From assembly GCA_938045195.1 (NCBI GenBank), contig CALINC010000090.1, forward strand, positions 19,205-83,204: a stretch of 64,000 bases of DNA. Direction: 5' to 3'. Every line of letters begins with the position of its first letter. Position 1 is the stretch's first letter. Under the pieces are notes generated by a model, which worked only from the letters and a program-made list of their open reading frames with translations, had not been told where the DNA came from and searched no databases. The DNA is from an uncultured Treponema sp. Its GTDB lineage: Bacteria; Spirochaetota; Spirochaetia; Treponematales; Treponemataceae. This document shows positions 44,836 through 54,535 of this stretch, in pieces. The position numbers and the translations under genes are program-made.

Positions 44836-46515
44836 TTATGCAATATCCAAGGTGTTTTGCCATAAAAACCCGGAATGTTTTATCAGCCCTGAATTTAATA
44901 AATTAGTGATTAATTTGTTCACATCACCTGCCCTCCAGAATTTTACATACCCGGATATTTTTGAGGCAGCTTCATTTTGGGTAAAAACTCTTTTATTCTT
45001 TTTAATAAACTTTAAAAACATTGTTTCGTCTCCGCATGTTTGTACGGCAGTTTTAAAACAAATATCGCAGCCTGAACAAGCAATTACCTCTTCATCAGGA
45101 GTTGCCGCAACGGCTTTACGTTCCCCAAGGGCTTCTAACAATACTTCACGGCGGCAGCGTCCGCTTTCTGCACATTCTGCGATTACTTTTGCTCTAAGCC
45201 GCTGTTTTTGCGGCAGGCTATCTATAAGGCTTTTATCATCAGGCGACCATAGGAGTACGGCTTCAGCCTCTGTTCCGTCTCTGCCCCCTCGTCCGGCTTC
45301 TTGGATATATGCTTCTGCCGTCGGCGGCGGGTCTTTATGAATAACCGTTCGCACATCTTTTTTATCTACACCCATACCCCATGCGCAGGTAGTTACCAGT
45401 ATGCCGTTTTTATTGGAATGAAACCACTGCTCTACTTCCGTTTTTTCTTCCCGCTGCAAACCTGCATGATAAAAACGAATATTGTCATTATTAAAATGGA
45501 AGCGTAAAAGAGCAGCGGTTTGCTCAGTACCTCTGCGGCTGGAACAAAAAATAACCATTGGTTTCTTTCGTTTTTCCACTTCCTCTAAAAGTGCCGGAGT
45601 TTTTATTCTACAGTGTTTTACAAAATAAATGATATTCGGACGGTCTGATTCACCGCGAACCAAATGCGCGCTTCCGTCAAAAAGAATCTCCGAAATGCGG
45701 CTTAAAACGGCGGGACTTGCTGTCGCAGTAAAAGCCGTTACGGCAGGCGGATTTAATTTTTGGATTATCGGTTTAAGCTGCAAATATGCAGGACGAAAAC
45801 TATCGCCCCATTCCGTAACGCAATGAGCTTCGTCAATTACAAGGTGCGAAACATTACAAGCCGCAATTCTTTCCAGTAAGTTTCCTGTAGAAAGAATTTC
45901 AGGATTTGCGATTATCAGCTTTGCAGGAGGTTTCCCGTCAGTCCCCTCCATTCTCCCAAGCTGTACTGCCCGCTCTTCAGAACTTTGTCCGCCGCGGAAG
46001 ATAACCGGTTCAATGCCGCCCTCATGCATACGTCTAAATTGATCGCTCATCAAAGCCAATAAGGGATAGATTACAACCGTCGGTCCGTCAAGCAAAAGAG
46101 CCGGAACTTGAAAACAAAGCGATTTTCCCGCTCCGGTCGGCAAAAGAACAATTTGTCTGCCGCGCATAATTCCGTCTTCATCATATAATTCGGTTAAAGA
46201 TTCACCTTCTTTATTTTCTGCAAGAGCCTGTATAATGCCGTTTTTATTCTCGTGATTTTTTTCATCAATTTGCATACGGGCTTCCGCAGCGTGGACTGCA
46301 TCTAAAATATTTGCAATAGCAAGCCTTTGCCATGGATACAAGGTCGAAATACCGAATACGGTTTTTGCACACAGCGCAACGGCATCTTCAGATTTGTCTA
46401 AACTATAAATGGGATTATCGCTTTCATAAACATACGGACAAACCTCATCTTCGGGCGTGTCCGAATATATAAGAATGTCATATAAACCTGTATTTTCTTG
46501 ATTGTCTAAATTCAT
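44836..46515 (-). CDS. recQ: RecQ-family ATP-dependent DNA helicase
   Basis: A 3'-5' DNA helicase of 559 residues. Motif I is LPTGAGKSLCFQ and motif II is DEAH (LVIDEAHCVTEWG); FTATASP, an aromatic-rich loop, and motif VI GRGGRDG follow. Zinc-binding cysteines come later (CAESGRCRRE, then CSGCDICF). About 60 extra residues precede motif 0, and the HRDC domain is absent, as in short RecQ forms. It works in recombination and replication repair. GGAG precedes the ATG. Confidence 0.9.
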   Translation of the reverse strand: MNLDNQENTGLYDILIYSDTPEDEVCPYVYESDNPIYSLDKSEDAVALCAKTVFGISTLYPWQRLAIANILDAVHAAEARMQIDEKNHENKNGIIQALAENKEGESLTELYDEDGIMRGRQIVLLPTGAGKSLCFQVPALLLDGPTVVIYPLLALMSDQFRRMHEGGIEPVIFRGGQSSEERAVQLGRMEGTDGKPPAKLIIANPEILSTGNLLERIAACNVSHLVIDEAHCVTEWGDSFRPAYLQLKPIIQKLNPPAVTAFTATASPAVLSRISEILFDGSAHLVRGESDRPNIIYFVKHCRIKTPALLEEVEKRKKPMVIFCSSRRGTEQTAALLRFHFNNDNIRFYHAGLQREEKTEVEQWFHSNKNGILVTTCAWGMGVDKKDVRTVIHKDPPPTAEAYIQEAGRGGRDGTEAEAVLLWSPDDKSLIDSLPQKQRLRAKVIAECAESGRCRREVLLEALGERKAVAATPDEEVIACSGCDICFKTAVQTCGDETMFLKFIKKNKRVFTQNEAASKISGYVKFWRAGDVNKLITNLLNSGLIKHSGFLWQNTLDIA

Positions 46516-46639
46516 ATATCTTCTCCGATATTGGATTTGCTTAATTTGTAAGCCTTACATTTGATATATAAGATTTATTTAAAAAAATACATAAATTTAT
46601 ATTAAATTTTTTAAATATTTTTTGCGGTAAAAAAAGTAT

Positions 46640-47710
46640 TTAAGCTATAATTTTTATATGCGAACAAACATCTTTAATAATATTAGCTCTGCATTCTTCA
46701 ATTGATGATTCCGTAATCGGCATATCATAGATATTTATATTATTTAAAAGTAAAAATGCAATATGCCCCATTTGTATTTTAAACAACATTGAATTGCATT
46801 GCTCATGCGTTATACCTTTAATTATATTTAAATTTAAACCCAGTTTAATTTTAAATATAATATCGGCAGCCTCGCGGAATTCCATCAATTTTGCACTTTG
46901 AGAAATTGCACAAGCTCTATATATCATATCCCGCAATTTTAAATTATTGTCTTTGGCAATTCGTTTTTGTAATATATATTCTTCATTTATAATTTTTTGA
47001 ACGGCTGAAGTAAATTCCATAAGTTGAGAATTTTCATCGCCGCCGGCACATACCGAAGTTGAAAGCGCAAACAACGAGCCTATAGATTCTTTTGAGTTAA
47101 AGGCATAATACCCTGAAATATTTAAACATGAACCTCTAACGGATTCTACAATTGAAGCAAGGCTATTTGAAAAAAGAATTCCAGGAAGCGAACATAAAAC
47201 GGAAAATTTAATTCCAGAACCTATTCCTGTTATATCGGAGGTTATATAACCTGCGTCTTCCATACTTGAAAATAAAAAGTGTTTTTGCATTTTTGCTTCG
47301 AGTGTTGCAGCAGGTGCAAAAGCCATAGGTGCATCAAAACCCGCAATAAAAGACGAAATATTTATATGGTCTTCCATATTTATTCCGGTATAAAGTGCAC
47401 CATTATCATGTATAACCAAAGCTTTTTTCGGTTCTGTAGGAAGACGTTGAAAACTTATGCCGCGCTCTTCAAGCAGCTTCACGGTGAGTGCATCTATCGT
47501 ATCCAATTTAATTTTTTTAAAATAAGCCGCATCTGCAAGTGTATCAAAAAAAGAAGTTATAAGAGAAAGCGTTTCTAACGAATCGGCTTGTGTCATTGAA
47601 ACCGGAAACATAAAACCCGAAATATTACGTGCAATATCACAGCGGGTAAACACGGCAACATCGGTTTGATTTCCTGTTCTGCTATACCAGCCATCAAGAT
47701 TTGCCGTCAT
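46640..47710 (-). CDS. McsB-like guanido-phosphotransferase homologue, probably catalytically altered
   Basis: A 356-residue homologue of the protein-arginine kinase McsB over its whole length (TRCDIARN, NMEDHINI, GYITSDITGIGSG, LKLRDMIYRAC, IKLGLNLNIIKGI). Compared with Bacillus McsB from memory, several catalytic positions differ. The active-site Cys (TSCPTNVGTG) is Asp, one Arg of SSRIRLARN is Asp, the HIRIQ Arg is Asn, and the Glu of the GEGSE loop appears to be Lys. It may be a pseudokinase acting as an adaptor. GGAG precedes the ATG, which lies inside mcsA. Confidence 0.78.
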   Translation of the reverse strand: MTANLDGWYSRTGNQTDVAVFTRCDIARNISGFMFPVSMTQADSLETLSLITSFFDTLADAAYFKKIKLDTIDALTVKLLEERGISFQRLPTEPKKALVIHDNGALYTGINMEDHINISSFIAGFDAPMAFAPAATLEAKMQKHFLFSSMEDAGYITSDITGIGSGIKFSVLCSLPGILFSNSLASIVESVRGSCLNISGYYAFNSKESIGSLFALSTSVCAGGDENSQLMEFTSAVQKIINEEYILQKRIAKDNNLKLRDMIYRACAISQSAKLMEFREAADIIFKIKLGLNLNIIKGITHEQCNSMLFKIQMGHIAFLLLNNINIYDMPITESSIEECRANIIKDVCSHIKIIA

Positions 47711-48203
47711 ATTCTTGCTCCAATGCTTTTAATTCATCTCTTAATAAAGCAGCCCTTTCATATTCTTCCGCTTCAACAGCTTTTTGTAATGCTTGTTTTA
47801 ATCCCGCAGCCGTAATTTTTTCTTCAAATCCTATAACCTTAGCTTTTTGAATTGCTCCGGTATATTGCAAATCTTTTTTCTTTTGTTTTAATATTTCCGC
47901 TATTTCATTTTGAAACGTCATAAAACAATTTGCACAACCGATTTTATGTTTAAAACGAATATCAAATAATTTTTGACCGCAGTGAGGACAAACAGGAGAT
48001 GTCTGCTGCTGTTGTTCAAGCTGCTTATTAAATTCATACTTACGGAAAATATTCTTTACGGAAATATCTATATTTTCCGAAAAGGCGGCAAATCCGAATT
48101 TTGCAGCACACTCGTTACATAAATACATATTCTTTTTAACGCCGTCTGAAATTTGCTCTACAGAAATTAAAGCTTCATTTTGTTTACATATATCACAAAT
48201 CAT
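47694..48203 (-). CDS. mcsA: McsA-like zinc-finger and UVR-domain protein
   Basis: A 169-residue protein with four CxxC pairs: CDIC (3-6), CNEC (~30), CPHC (~72) and CANC (~90). A C-terminal UvrB/UvrC motif follows (LKQALQKAVEAEEYERAALL). McsA stimulates McsB and in Firmicutes supports CtsR/ClpC control; here no ctsR or clpC is adjacent. It overlaps lolE by 4 bp and the McsB-like gene by 17 bp, so the pair is translated together at the end of a long operon. Confidence 0.87.
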   Translation of the reverse strand: MICDICKQNEALISVEQISDGVKKNMYLCNECAAKFGFAAFSENIDISVKNIFRKYEFNKQLEQQQQTSPVCPHCGQKLFDIRFKHKIGCANCFMTFQNEIAEILKQKKKDLQYTGAIQKAKVIGFEEKITAAGLKQALQKAVEAEEYERAALLRDELKALEQEYDGKS

Positions 48204-49528
48204 ATCTTCCTCATAATCTCAATAGGTTTTTCTCTACTCGCACGCATTGCAGGAATAATACAAACAATAACCGACAACAACAGCATTGCAGCGGCAATTA
48301 TATAAAGTTCTTTAAAATTAATAACAATAGGAATGTTCTGTAAATAATAGGCAGGATCTAAAATATGAATATCCAAAGGTAAGGCACCGCCTCTGAAAGA
48401 ATAAAAAAACTTTTGCATTGAATTTAAAAGGTTTTCAATAAAAGCAAAAATACCGTTTATATTAAGTGCCGCTAAAATTCCTAAAGGCATTCCTAAAATA
48501 ATTCCGCCCAAACTTGTTAAAAATCCTGCAAACAAAAAAGCAAGCGTAACGGAAGACGGATATGTGCCTACCGCTTTTAAAATTGCAATTTCTTTCCGCC
48601 GTTCCATTACAAGCATTACTATTGCGGAAGAAATATTTGCAGAAGCAACCAACACTATCAAAAACATTATAAATAATAAAATATTTTTTGTAGTTTTAAA
48701 AGATGTAAAAGACGAACGGTTTAAATCGAACCAAGTATACACCGAAAAATCATCAGGTAAAAATTTATTAAGATTAAAACGAAGTGAATCCATTTCGGCT
48801 TCATCAAAAGGGTCTTTTGTAGAAACCAAAATTGAAGTAAGCGAAGAATTAACAGAAAGAATCCTTATTCCGGCTTCAAGCGGAATAAAAACCCACAAAG
48901 CATCCAGCTCTTGATACCCGGATGAAACAATGCCCGAAACCGTAAATACCGATGCTTTCGGAACTATCTTTCCGTTGTTGTTTTTATTTAATGTTATAAT
49001 TCGGCATGTATCTCCTGCTTTTAAATTCAAAGTTTGTGCAATTTTTGCACCGAGTATTGCCGAATGCTCACTTTCAAATTCCAATGTTCCGTCAATTACT
49101 TTAAGTAATGCAGAAGCCTTTTTATTTTCAATAAAAAATTCAGATTCAACAGCTCGTATTGAACCGCCGCTTCTTCCGTTTTTTCCTATAATCAATCCGT
49201 TCCCTTCGCGTTCTATCCATGCGTTTTCAAAAAAATCATTTTTAAAATCGGAATTTAAATTCTGTTTTATTTCTTTTTCGGTTTCGCAATTTTTAGCAAA
49301 CGGACGCAAATTAATAAGACGAAAATGCCCAGACCCCAATTCTATAGTCCGTACAGTAATTCCCTGTATCATTCCGTCTGAAACAACAAGCACAATTATC
49401 AAAGGAACAATACTTATTCCTATTCCGATGACGGCTCCAAATAAACTTTTTCTTGCATTTGAGACCGTTTTACCAGAGCCTATTCCTAAAAAACGGAAAG
49501 CCATTTTTATAAAAACAAAGTTTTTCAT
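48200..49528 (-). CDS. LolC/E-type lipoprotein-release ABC permease
   Basis: A ~442-residue MacB/FtsX-family permease with four transmembrane helices: one near residue 25-50 (FGAVIGIGISIVPLIIVLVV) and three in the last ~170 residues. A large periplasmic domain lies between. LolC/E subunits extract lipoproteins from the inner membrane and pass them to LolA. The start is ATG 49528, which overlaps the LolD stop as ATGA; an upstream extension in the same frame is spurious. It is one of two related permeases flanking lolD. Confidence 0.88.
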   Translation of the reverse strand: MKNFVFIKMAFRFLGIGSGKTVSNARKSLFGAVIGIGISIVPLIIVLVVSDGMIQGITVRTIELGSGHFRLINLRPFAKNCETEKEIKQNLNSDFKNDFFENAWIEREGNGLIIGKNGRSGGSIRAVESEFFIENKKASALLKVIDGTLEFESEHSAILGAKIAQTLNLKAGDTCRIITLNKNNNGKIVPKASVFTVSGIVSSGYQELDALWVFIPLEAGIRILSVNSSLTSILVSTKDPFDEAEMDSLRFNLNKFLPDDFSVYTWFDLNRSSFTSFKTTKNILLFIMFLIVLVASANISSAIVMLVMERRKEIAILKAVGTYPSSVTLAFLFAGFLTSLGGIILGMPLGILAALNINGIFAFIENLLNSMQKFFYSFRGGALPLDIHILDPAYYLQNIPIVINFKELYIIAAAMLLLSVIVCIIPAMRASREKPIEIMRKI

Positions 49529-50229
49529 TTTTCTTCCCACTCTTCGGTTTGCATAGCCACAAGTTTTCCGTCTTTTAATGTATAGCATAAGTCAGTCATT
49601 GCCGCTATTTTTATATCATGTGTAACAATTATCAAAGTTTTCTTATGTTTATCGACTACTGAAAATAATAAATTCTGTACGGCTTGTGCATTTGCAGGAT
49701 CCAAATTCCCTGTCGGCTCGTCAGCCAATAAGAGCGACGGATTGTTTATTAAAGATCTCGCTACTGCAATACGCTGTCTTTCGCCCCCCGAAAGCTGCGA
49801 TGGAAAATGAGAGCGGCGGTCTGCAAGTTTTACATCTTCTAAAAGCGAAAGAGCTTTTTCTACGGTTTCTTTTTTAGACTTACCGGCAATTAAAGCAGGC
49901 AGCATTACATTTTCTAAAGCGGTAAAATCTTTTAACAAATAATGAAACTGAAACACCAATCCCAAAAAAGAACTTCGATATTCGGTCAAAGTTTTCTCAT
50001 CAATGTTATGTAACGCATAACTGCCGGCAAATATTTTTCCGGAATCAAAAGATTCAAGCCCGCCTATTACATTTAAAAAAGTACTTTTTCCCGAACCGGA
50101 CTCACCTACAATTGAAATTTTTTTATTTTCTTCAATTATGAAATCGAGATTATTTAAAATTAAAAGTTTTTCATCGGCAGACAAAAAGCTTTTTGTTAAA
50201 CCCGAAATTGAAACGATTTCTTTACTCAT
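49525..50229 (-). CDS. lolD: LolD-like lipoprotein-release ABC ATPase
   Basis: An ABC ATPase of 234 residues. It has Walker A GESGSGKST, the Q-loop VFQFHYLL, signature LSGGERQRIAVARSL, Walker B LLLADEPTGNLD and the H-loop VTHD. The sequence places it in the MacB/LolD/FtsE group. Located between two FtsX-type permeases, it is the energy-providing subunit of the LolCDE-like complex. It overlaps both neighbours by a few bases. Confidence 0.92.
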   Translation of the reverse strand: MSKEIVSISGLTKSFLSADEKLLILNNLDFIIEENKKISIVGESGSGKSTFLNVIGGLESFDSGKIFAGSYALHNIDEKTLTEYRSSFLGLVFQFHYLLKDFTALENVMLPALIAGKSKKETVEKALSLLEDVKLADRRSHFPSQLSGGERQRIAVARSLINNPSLLLADEPTGNLDPANAQAVQNLLFSVVDKHKKTLIIVTHDIKIAAMTDLCYTLKDGKLVAMQTEEWEEK

Positions 50230-51502
50230 AACGTAATACCTCCGCCGGTTTAAATTTTAAAATACGTTTTGCAGCGATTAAAGCTGCCGATGACGCTGAA
50301 AATATTCCAAATAAAAAAACACCTAATACTTCGTTGAAAAATATTCTAACGGGAATATCATCCATATAAAAATACACCGGACTAAAAACTGAAAATTCTT
50401 CGTTTGCATAATTATCGCTTATTATCGAAATAAAAAATAAAATACCGTTTACCAATTTCTCTGCAATTGCAAAAACCGAATTTATTCTAACTGAAAGCAG
50501 CAGCCCCAACAAAAGCCCTGCAATAGAACCGATAAATCCTATCGTAAACCCGTTTGCAATAAATAAAAACTGAATATGTTTTGTATAGGCACCGACTGAG
50601 GCAAGCACCGAAATTTCTTCACGCCGCTCATAAATTGAACGCCTCATACTATTATAAATATTTACGGCGACAACAAGAAAAATTAAAACCACCAACAAGA
50701 GCATCATATTTTTTTCAATTTGTAATGCTCCGAAAAAAGCATGATTATACGTCCTCCAAGATTCAGCCGTTATTTCGGGAACATTTTTTTGTATTAAAGA
50801 AATATATAATGCATCATTATTTTGATTTTTTAATTTTACAGCGGCAAATATATTATCTTCTTTACCTAAAATTTTTTCTCCGTTTTCAAGAGAAATAAAA
50901 GCAAAAGAAGAGTCCACCTCATAATATCCTGTTTTAAAAATTCCCGTAATAATAAGAGTTTGCTCTTTTGGGAAAATATCCGTTTTAGAAGAACCTGATA
51001 CAGCCAATACCGTTATATAATCTCCTACCGATAAATATAACTGCCGTGCAAGTTCGTAACCCAAGACAACCGCATTTTCTTTTTCAATATTAAACGAACC
51101 GGAAGTAATTTTAACGGCTTTTGCAAAACCCAAATCTTTTTTTAAAATATCGCTTTCGACAGCCCTTAACAATATGCCGCTTTGTTTTTCATTATCACCT
51201 TGAATTAACGTTTGAGCTTCTCTAAATGTGTAAAAAGAATTATGTATTTTTAACTCTTCGCATGTTTTTAATTTTTCAGCATTTCCATATAAGCGGATAT
51301 GAGCAGAACTGACTTGCATAATCGTATCAATATAACCCATTTGAAAACCGTTCATAACCGAAAGAATAACCGTTAAAACCATTACACCGAATGCAATTCC
51401 CAAAACTGAAAATATAGTAGAAACCGAAGACCTCCCTTGTGTATCTGCATAATTAAATCTGTGTAAAACAAATAAAATCCATCTTAATGTATTTTTTTTC
51501 AT
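50222..51502 (-). CDS. LolC/E-type lipoprotein-release ABC permease
   Basis: A 426-residue permease of the same family as the protein at 48200-49528, with TM helices near ~30-52 (STIFSVLGIAFGVMVLTVIL), ~265-290, ~320-345 and ~390-415. The N-terminal region before TM1 resembles LolC/LolE (RFNYADTQGRSSVS). The periplasmic domain lies between TM1 and TM2. It should heterodimerise with the other permease. Spacing to the preceding gene is five bases. Confidence 0.88.
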   Translation of the reverse strand: MKKNTLRWILFVLHRFNYADTQGRSSVSTIFSVLGIAFGVMVLTVILSVMNGFQMGYIDTIMQVSSAHIRLYGNAEKLKTCEELKIHNSFYTFREAQTLIQGDNEKQSGILLRAVESDILKKDLGFAKAVKITSGSFNIEKENAVVLGYELARQLYLSVGDYITVLAVSGSSKTDIFPKEQTLIITGIFKTGYYEVDSSFAFISLENGEKILGKEDNIFAAVKLKNQNNDALYISLIQKNVPEITAESWRTYNHAFFGALQIEKNMMLLLVVLIFLVVAVNIYNSMRRSIYERREEISVLASVGAYTKHIQFLFIANGFTIGFIGSIAGLLLGLLLSVRINSVFAIAEKLVNGILFFISIISDNYANEEFSVFSPVYFYMDDIPVRIFFNEVLGVFLFGIFSASSAALIAAKRILKFKPAEVLRYE

Positions 51503-51507
51503 TATGC

Positions 51508-52083
51508 TTATTCCTTTAATATTTTTATTTCTTTCCCGTTTTCAAAAAGCGAAACAATTTTTTTATCACCGCTGTAATCTATAAAACAAATTTTTTCATT
51601 GCCGATAAAATCGGTTTGATATAATAGTTTTCCGTTTGCATCGTATTCAAATTCCGACGAACGCTCAACCTTATTTTTTATAAAAACCGTTTTTATTAAA
51701 AGGCTGTTTTCATTATATGTATTTACGGTTTTTTCCGTTAACGTTTCTCCGGTTGAATTATAAACGGCATTTTCAATTTCAAATCCTTTTTTATTATATT
51801 TTATTTTTATCAGTTTATCCGGTAAAATAATTTCAACGCCACTTTTATAGCCGTCTTGATATGTGTACGTTCTTTTTTCCAATAAACGATCTTTGTCATA
51901 AAATACTGAAGAAAGAGGATTACCTTTATCATCAAATTGTTCAAAAAACCAGCGTTCACCGTAACATGCGGTAAGACCCGCATCTTGCAAAGAATAAAAA
52001 TCTTCTTCAACACCGGTATCTTCTGCAAAGCAACATAAAAAAAGAGAAAAGCAAAAAATAAAATACAATATTTTTTTACTCAT
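51508..52083 (-). CDS. Hypothetical exported protein with YD/MORN-like repeats
   Basis: A 191-residue protein with a hydrophobic signal (ILYFIFCFSLFLCCFAED), possibly a lipoprotein signal at FLCC. The mature part repeats a short pattern of the kind KRTYTYQDGYKSGVEI, IKYNKKGFEIENAVYNSTGE and EFEYDANGKLLYQTDF, similar to YD/toxin_WG-like beta hairpins. Its place between ftsY and lolC/E suggests an envelope role. The ftsY stop is two bases upstream of the ATG. Confidence 0.72.
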   Translation of the reverse strand: MSKKILYFIFCFSLFLCCFAEDTGVEEDFYSLQDAGLTACYGERWFFEQFDDKGNPLSSVFYDKDRLLEKRTYTYQDGYKSGVEIILPDKLIKIKYNKKGFEIENAVYNSTGETLTEKTVNTYNENSLLIKTVFIKNKVERSSEFEYDANGKLLYQTDFIGNEKICFIDYSGDKKIVSLFENGKEIKILKE

Positions 52084-52085
52084 TT

Positions 52086-52967
52086 TTAAATTTTTCCCAT
52101 AAATTCCTTTACATATTCTTCCGCTGAAAAAAGATTTAAATGTTCGTATCCCTCTCCGGTTCCCGTAAACAGCATTGGAAGATTAAGTTCTTTTCCGGCG
52201 GTAATTGCAACACCGCCTTTCGCTGTGGAATCGTATTTTGTTAAAACGGCGGCATCAATTCCGACAGCCTCATGAAAAACTTCCGCTTGGCGCAGACCGT
52301 TTTGCCCTGTCGTTGCATCCAGCACCAATATTTTTTTATAACAGCCCTCCGAAGCCTTTGATTTTGCAATCCTATCAATCTTTTGTAATTCGCGTACAAG
52401 ATTTTCTTTATTGTGAAGCCTTCCCGCCGTATCAGCCAAAACCAAGCCGCCGCCTAAAGAAGCCATCGCATCTCCTGCGTCAAAAATTACCGCTCCGGGG
52501 TCTCCGCCATGTTTATGAGCGACAACTCGAACATCATTTTTTTCTCCGTGAAATTTAAGCTGTTCAATTGCCGCAGCTCTAAAAGTATCGCCTGCAGCAA
52601 GAATAATCGGAAGCGAATATTTTGTTTTATAGTAATGTGCCATTTTTGCGATAGTCGTTGTTTTCCCCACACCGTTTACACCAAGCACAAGATAGATAGA
52701 AACTTTATCTTTAGCCGGAATAAACTCACAAGTTTTTACATAAGGCAAAATTATTTTATAAAGAGCGTCTAAAACTCCCCTCTCCGAATCAGGCTTTTCT
52801 TTTTTGCAAAACGCGCGTAATTCTTCTTCAATTTGCATTGCGGTTTTTGCACCGACATCACCCTCAATAAGTGTGTCGGTTAATTCTTCAAAAAAACCTT
52901 CATCAGGACCTTTATAAAAACCTAATAGTCTTTTTAATCCATCAGCAAAACTTTTACGCTTTATCAT
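52086..52967 (-). CDS. ftsY: Signal recognition particle receptor FtsY
   Basis: The SRP-receptor GTPase, 293 residues: only the NG core, without the acidic A domain of enterobacteria. Motifs are GVNGVGKTTTIAKMA (G1), DTFRAAAIEQL, DTAGR (G3), TKYDSTAKGG (G4) and GTGEGYEHL (G5). It docks ribosome-nascent chains at the membrane and works with YidC and SecYEG. ATGA overlap with the preceding PEGA-protein gene shows coupling. Confidence 0.95.
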   Translation of the reverse strand: MIKRKSFADGLKRLLGFYKGPDEGFFEELTDTLIEGDVGAKTAMQIEEELRAFCKKEKPDSERGVLDALYKIILPYVKTCEFIPAKDKVSIYLVLGVNGVGKTTTIAKMAHYYKTKYSLPIILAAGDTFRAAAIEQLKFHGEKNDVRVVAHKHGGDPGAVIFDAGDAMASLGGGLVLADTAGRLHNKENLVRELQKIDRIAKSKASEGCYKKILVLDATTGQNGLRQAEVFHEAVGIDAAVLTKYDSTAKGGVAITAGKELNLPMLFTGTGEGYEHLNLFSAEEYVKEFMGKI

Positions 52968-54535
52968 TGTTCTTCTCCGCTTTGTTTATTTATTTCATTT
53001 TCTTGGACAACTTTATTTTCAGGTTTAACTTTATATTTAGGGTTATCATAATCAGGCTTTATTTGACGGGGCAATGACCTATCGGCTTTAACAAGATAAA
53101 TAACTAACTGAATAAAATAGTTTACGCCCAGAGCAATACTTACCCATTGAAAGCCCTGCTGAATATACCCAAGTTTATTTACTTTATTTGTGTTTTCCTG
53201 AGTCGGCGGGAATTTTCCGTCTTTAAGAGATCTAATTTCATCATTTAATCTTGCTTGTAATATCATTGTAACCGGAAGACTTACATAAAAAGCTGCAAGC
53301 GACCAATAAAGAATTTTTCTATGGAGTTCTACCGAATCTTTTACATTTTTCTTATTTAAATTTATAATCATATTTTTTACATAATCGGGAGAAAGTTTAC
53401 TGCCGGTATCCGGTATTTTATTTTTTTCGGGATTAAATAATCCGAAAGTATGGACTCCCTTATTATCAAATTCCAAAATAGCTTTTACATTCGGAATCGT
53501 TATAATGCCCGGTACAGTTGCGGAATACCTTGTTCTAAAAAACACATGCGGCGTTTTTTCCGCAAGACTAAATCCTATCCGTTCCATTTCATTTTTTTTC
53601 AAATTAATTTTTAATAAATATGAAGATTCATTTTTTAAATTCACTTCTTTTACTGCGTCTGCATAATTTTCCGCAGAGGCTGTAATTATATATGAACCTT
53701 CCGTTAAAACAATAGGTGTTGAAAAATCATTTATTTTTTTATTGTCAATATATAGCTTTGCGTCTTTAGGCATTACATCAAAAAAAACTTTTATTTCTTT
53801 TGTATTTTGAATAACAGTATATATTTGCCGTACAAGAATTTGAACTATTTGTTCTGCGTCATCATAGTTTCCCGCATCGGAAAATTCATAAACCGGCATT
53901 CCTATTATGCCGGTATCTACTTTTACTTTGATAAGCATATACCCCGACACATCTTTTATTGTACCGGAAATAACAGCGGATATATTTTCTTTTTTTAAGT
54001 TTTCGGCACTAAGTCCGTTTTCGGGCAGTTTGTATAATTGTTCGCCGTGCTCCCAAAGAGCAATATTTTTAGCCTGCTCTTTTTGAAAAAACCTGTTTTC
54101 TTCAATATTTATATCGGCGGCTGAATAAAAAATTTCTTTTTCTTTTTTTGCTATATCCTCATCTAATTTTTTTTTCTTTTTTGTTTTCGTTTTTACATCA
54201 TCTATAGACAAAAAAAGATTATCGCGCTCCGTTATCAATTTAGCTCTTTCTTTTATTAAAGTAATTCTTTTATTTGATGCAAAAGCGGCAGCCCGCAGTT
54301 TTTTTTCTTCAAACGGAACAAGTCTTTTTGCACCAGAATCCAAATAAATTAAAAACATTTCGGGTATTATGGTTTTATAATTTTGATATGATTCGCCTAC
54401 ACCTTCAGTAGAAAATTGCGAGACGGCAATAACCCAATCATCTTTTTTACTTTCGCTTTCATCGGCAAATGCTTTACATGGGGAAAAAACAATTACAAAA
54501 AATAAAGCCATAGATAAAAAAAACTTTATAACCAA
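52964..54535 (-). CDS. Exported PEGA-domain protein with C-terminal membrane segments
   Basis: A 523-residue protein. It starts with TTG (GGGG seven bases before), followed by a signal peptide ending near KAFADES. A coiled-coil, Lys-rich stretch follows at ~95-150 (KTKTKKKKKLDEDIAKKEKE). A PEGA domain lies at ~255-315 (KLYIDNKKINDFSTPIVLTE, GSYIITASAENYADAV). Two hydrophobic segments lie near 410-430 and 455-475, then a charged tail. The function is unknown; PEGA domains are common in envelope proteins. It overlaps ftsY and the receiver-like gene. Confidence 0.8.
   Translation of the reverse strand: MVIKFFLSMALFFVIVFSPCKAFADESESKKDDWVIAVSQFSTEGVGESYQNYKTIIPEMFLIYLDSGAKRLVPFEEKKLRAAAFASNKRITLIKERAKLITERDNLFLSIDDVKTKTKKKKKLDEDIAKKEKEIFYSAADINIEENRFFQKEQAKNIALWEHGEQLYKLPENGLSAENLKKENISAVISGTIKDVSGYMLIKVKVDTGIIGMPVYEFSDAGNYDDAEQIVQILVRQIYTVIQNTKEIKVFFDVMPKDAKLYIDNKKINDFSTPIVLTEGSYIITASAENYADAVKEVNLKNESSYLLKINLKKNEMERIGFSLAEKTPHVFFRTRYSATVPGIITIPNVKAILEFDNKGVHTFGLFNPEKNKIPDTGSKLSPDYVKNMIINLNKKNVKDSVELHRKILYWSLAAFYVSLPVTMILQARLNDEIRSLKDGKFPPTQENTNKVNKLGYIQQGFQWVSIALGVNYFIQLVIYLVKADRSLPRQIKPDYDNPKYKVKPENKVVQENEINKQSGEEQ

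Noticed and set aside
51810..52028. Minus-strand frame in another phase within the exported protein at 51508-52083
   Set aside because: It is an alternative-frame shadow. The real gene has a signal peptide and fits the operon spacing.
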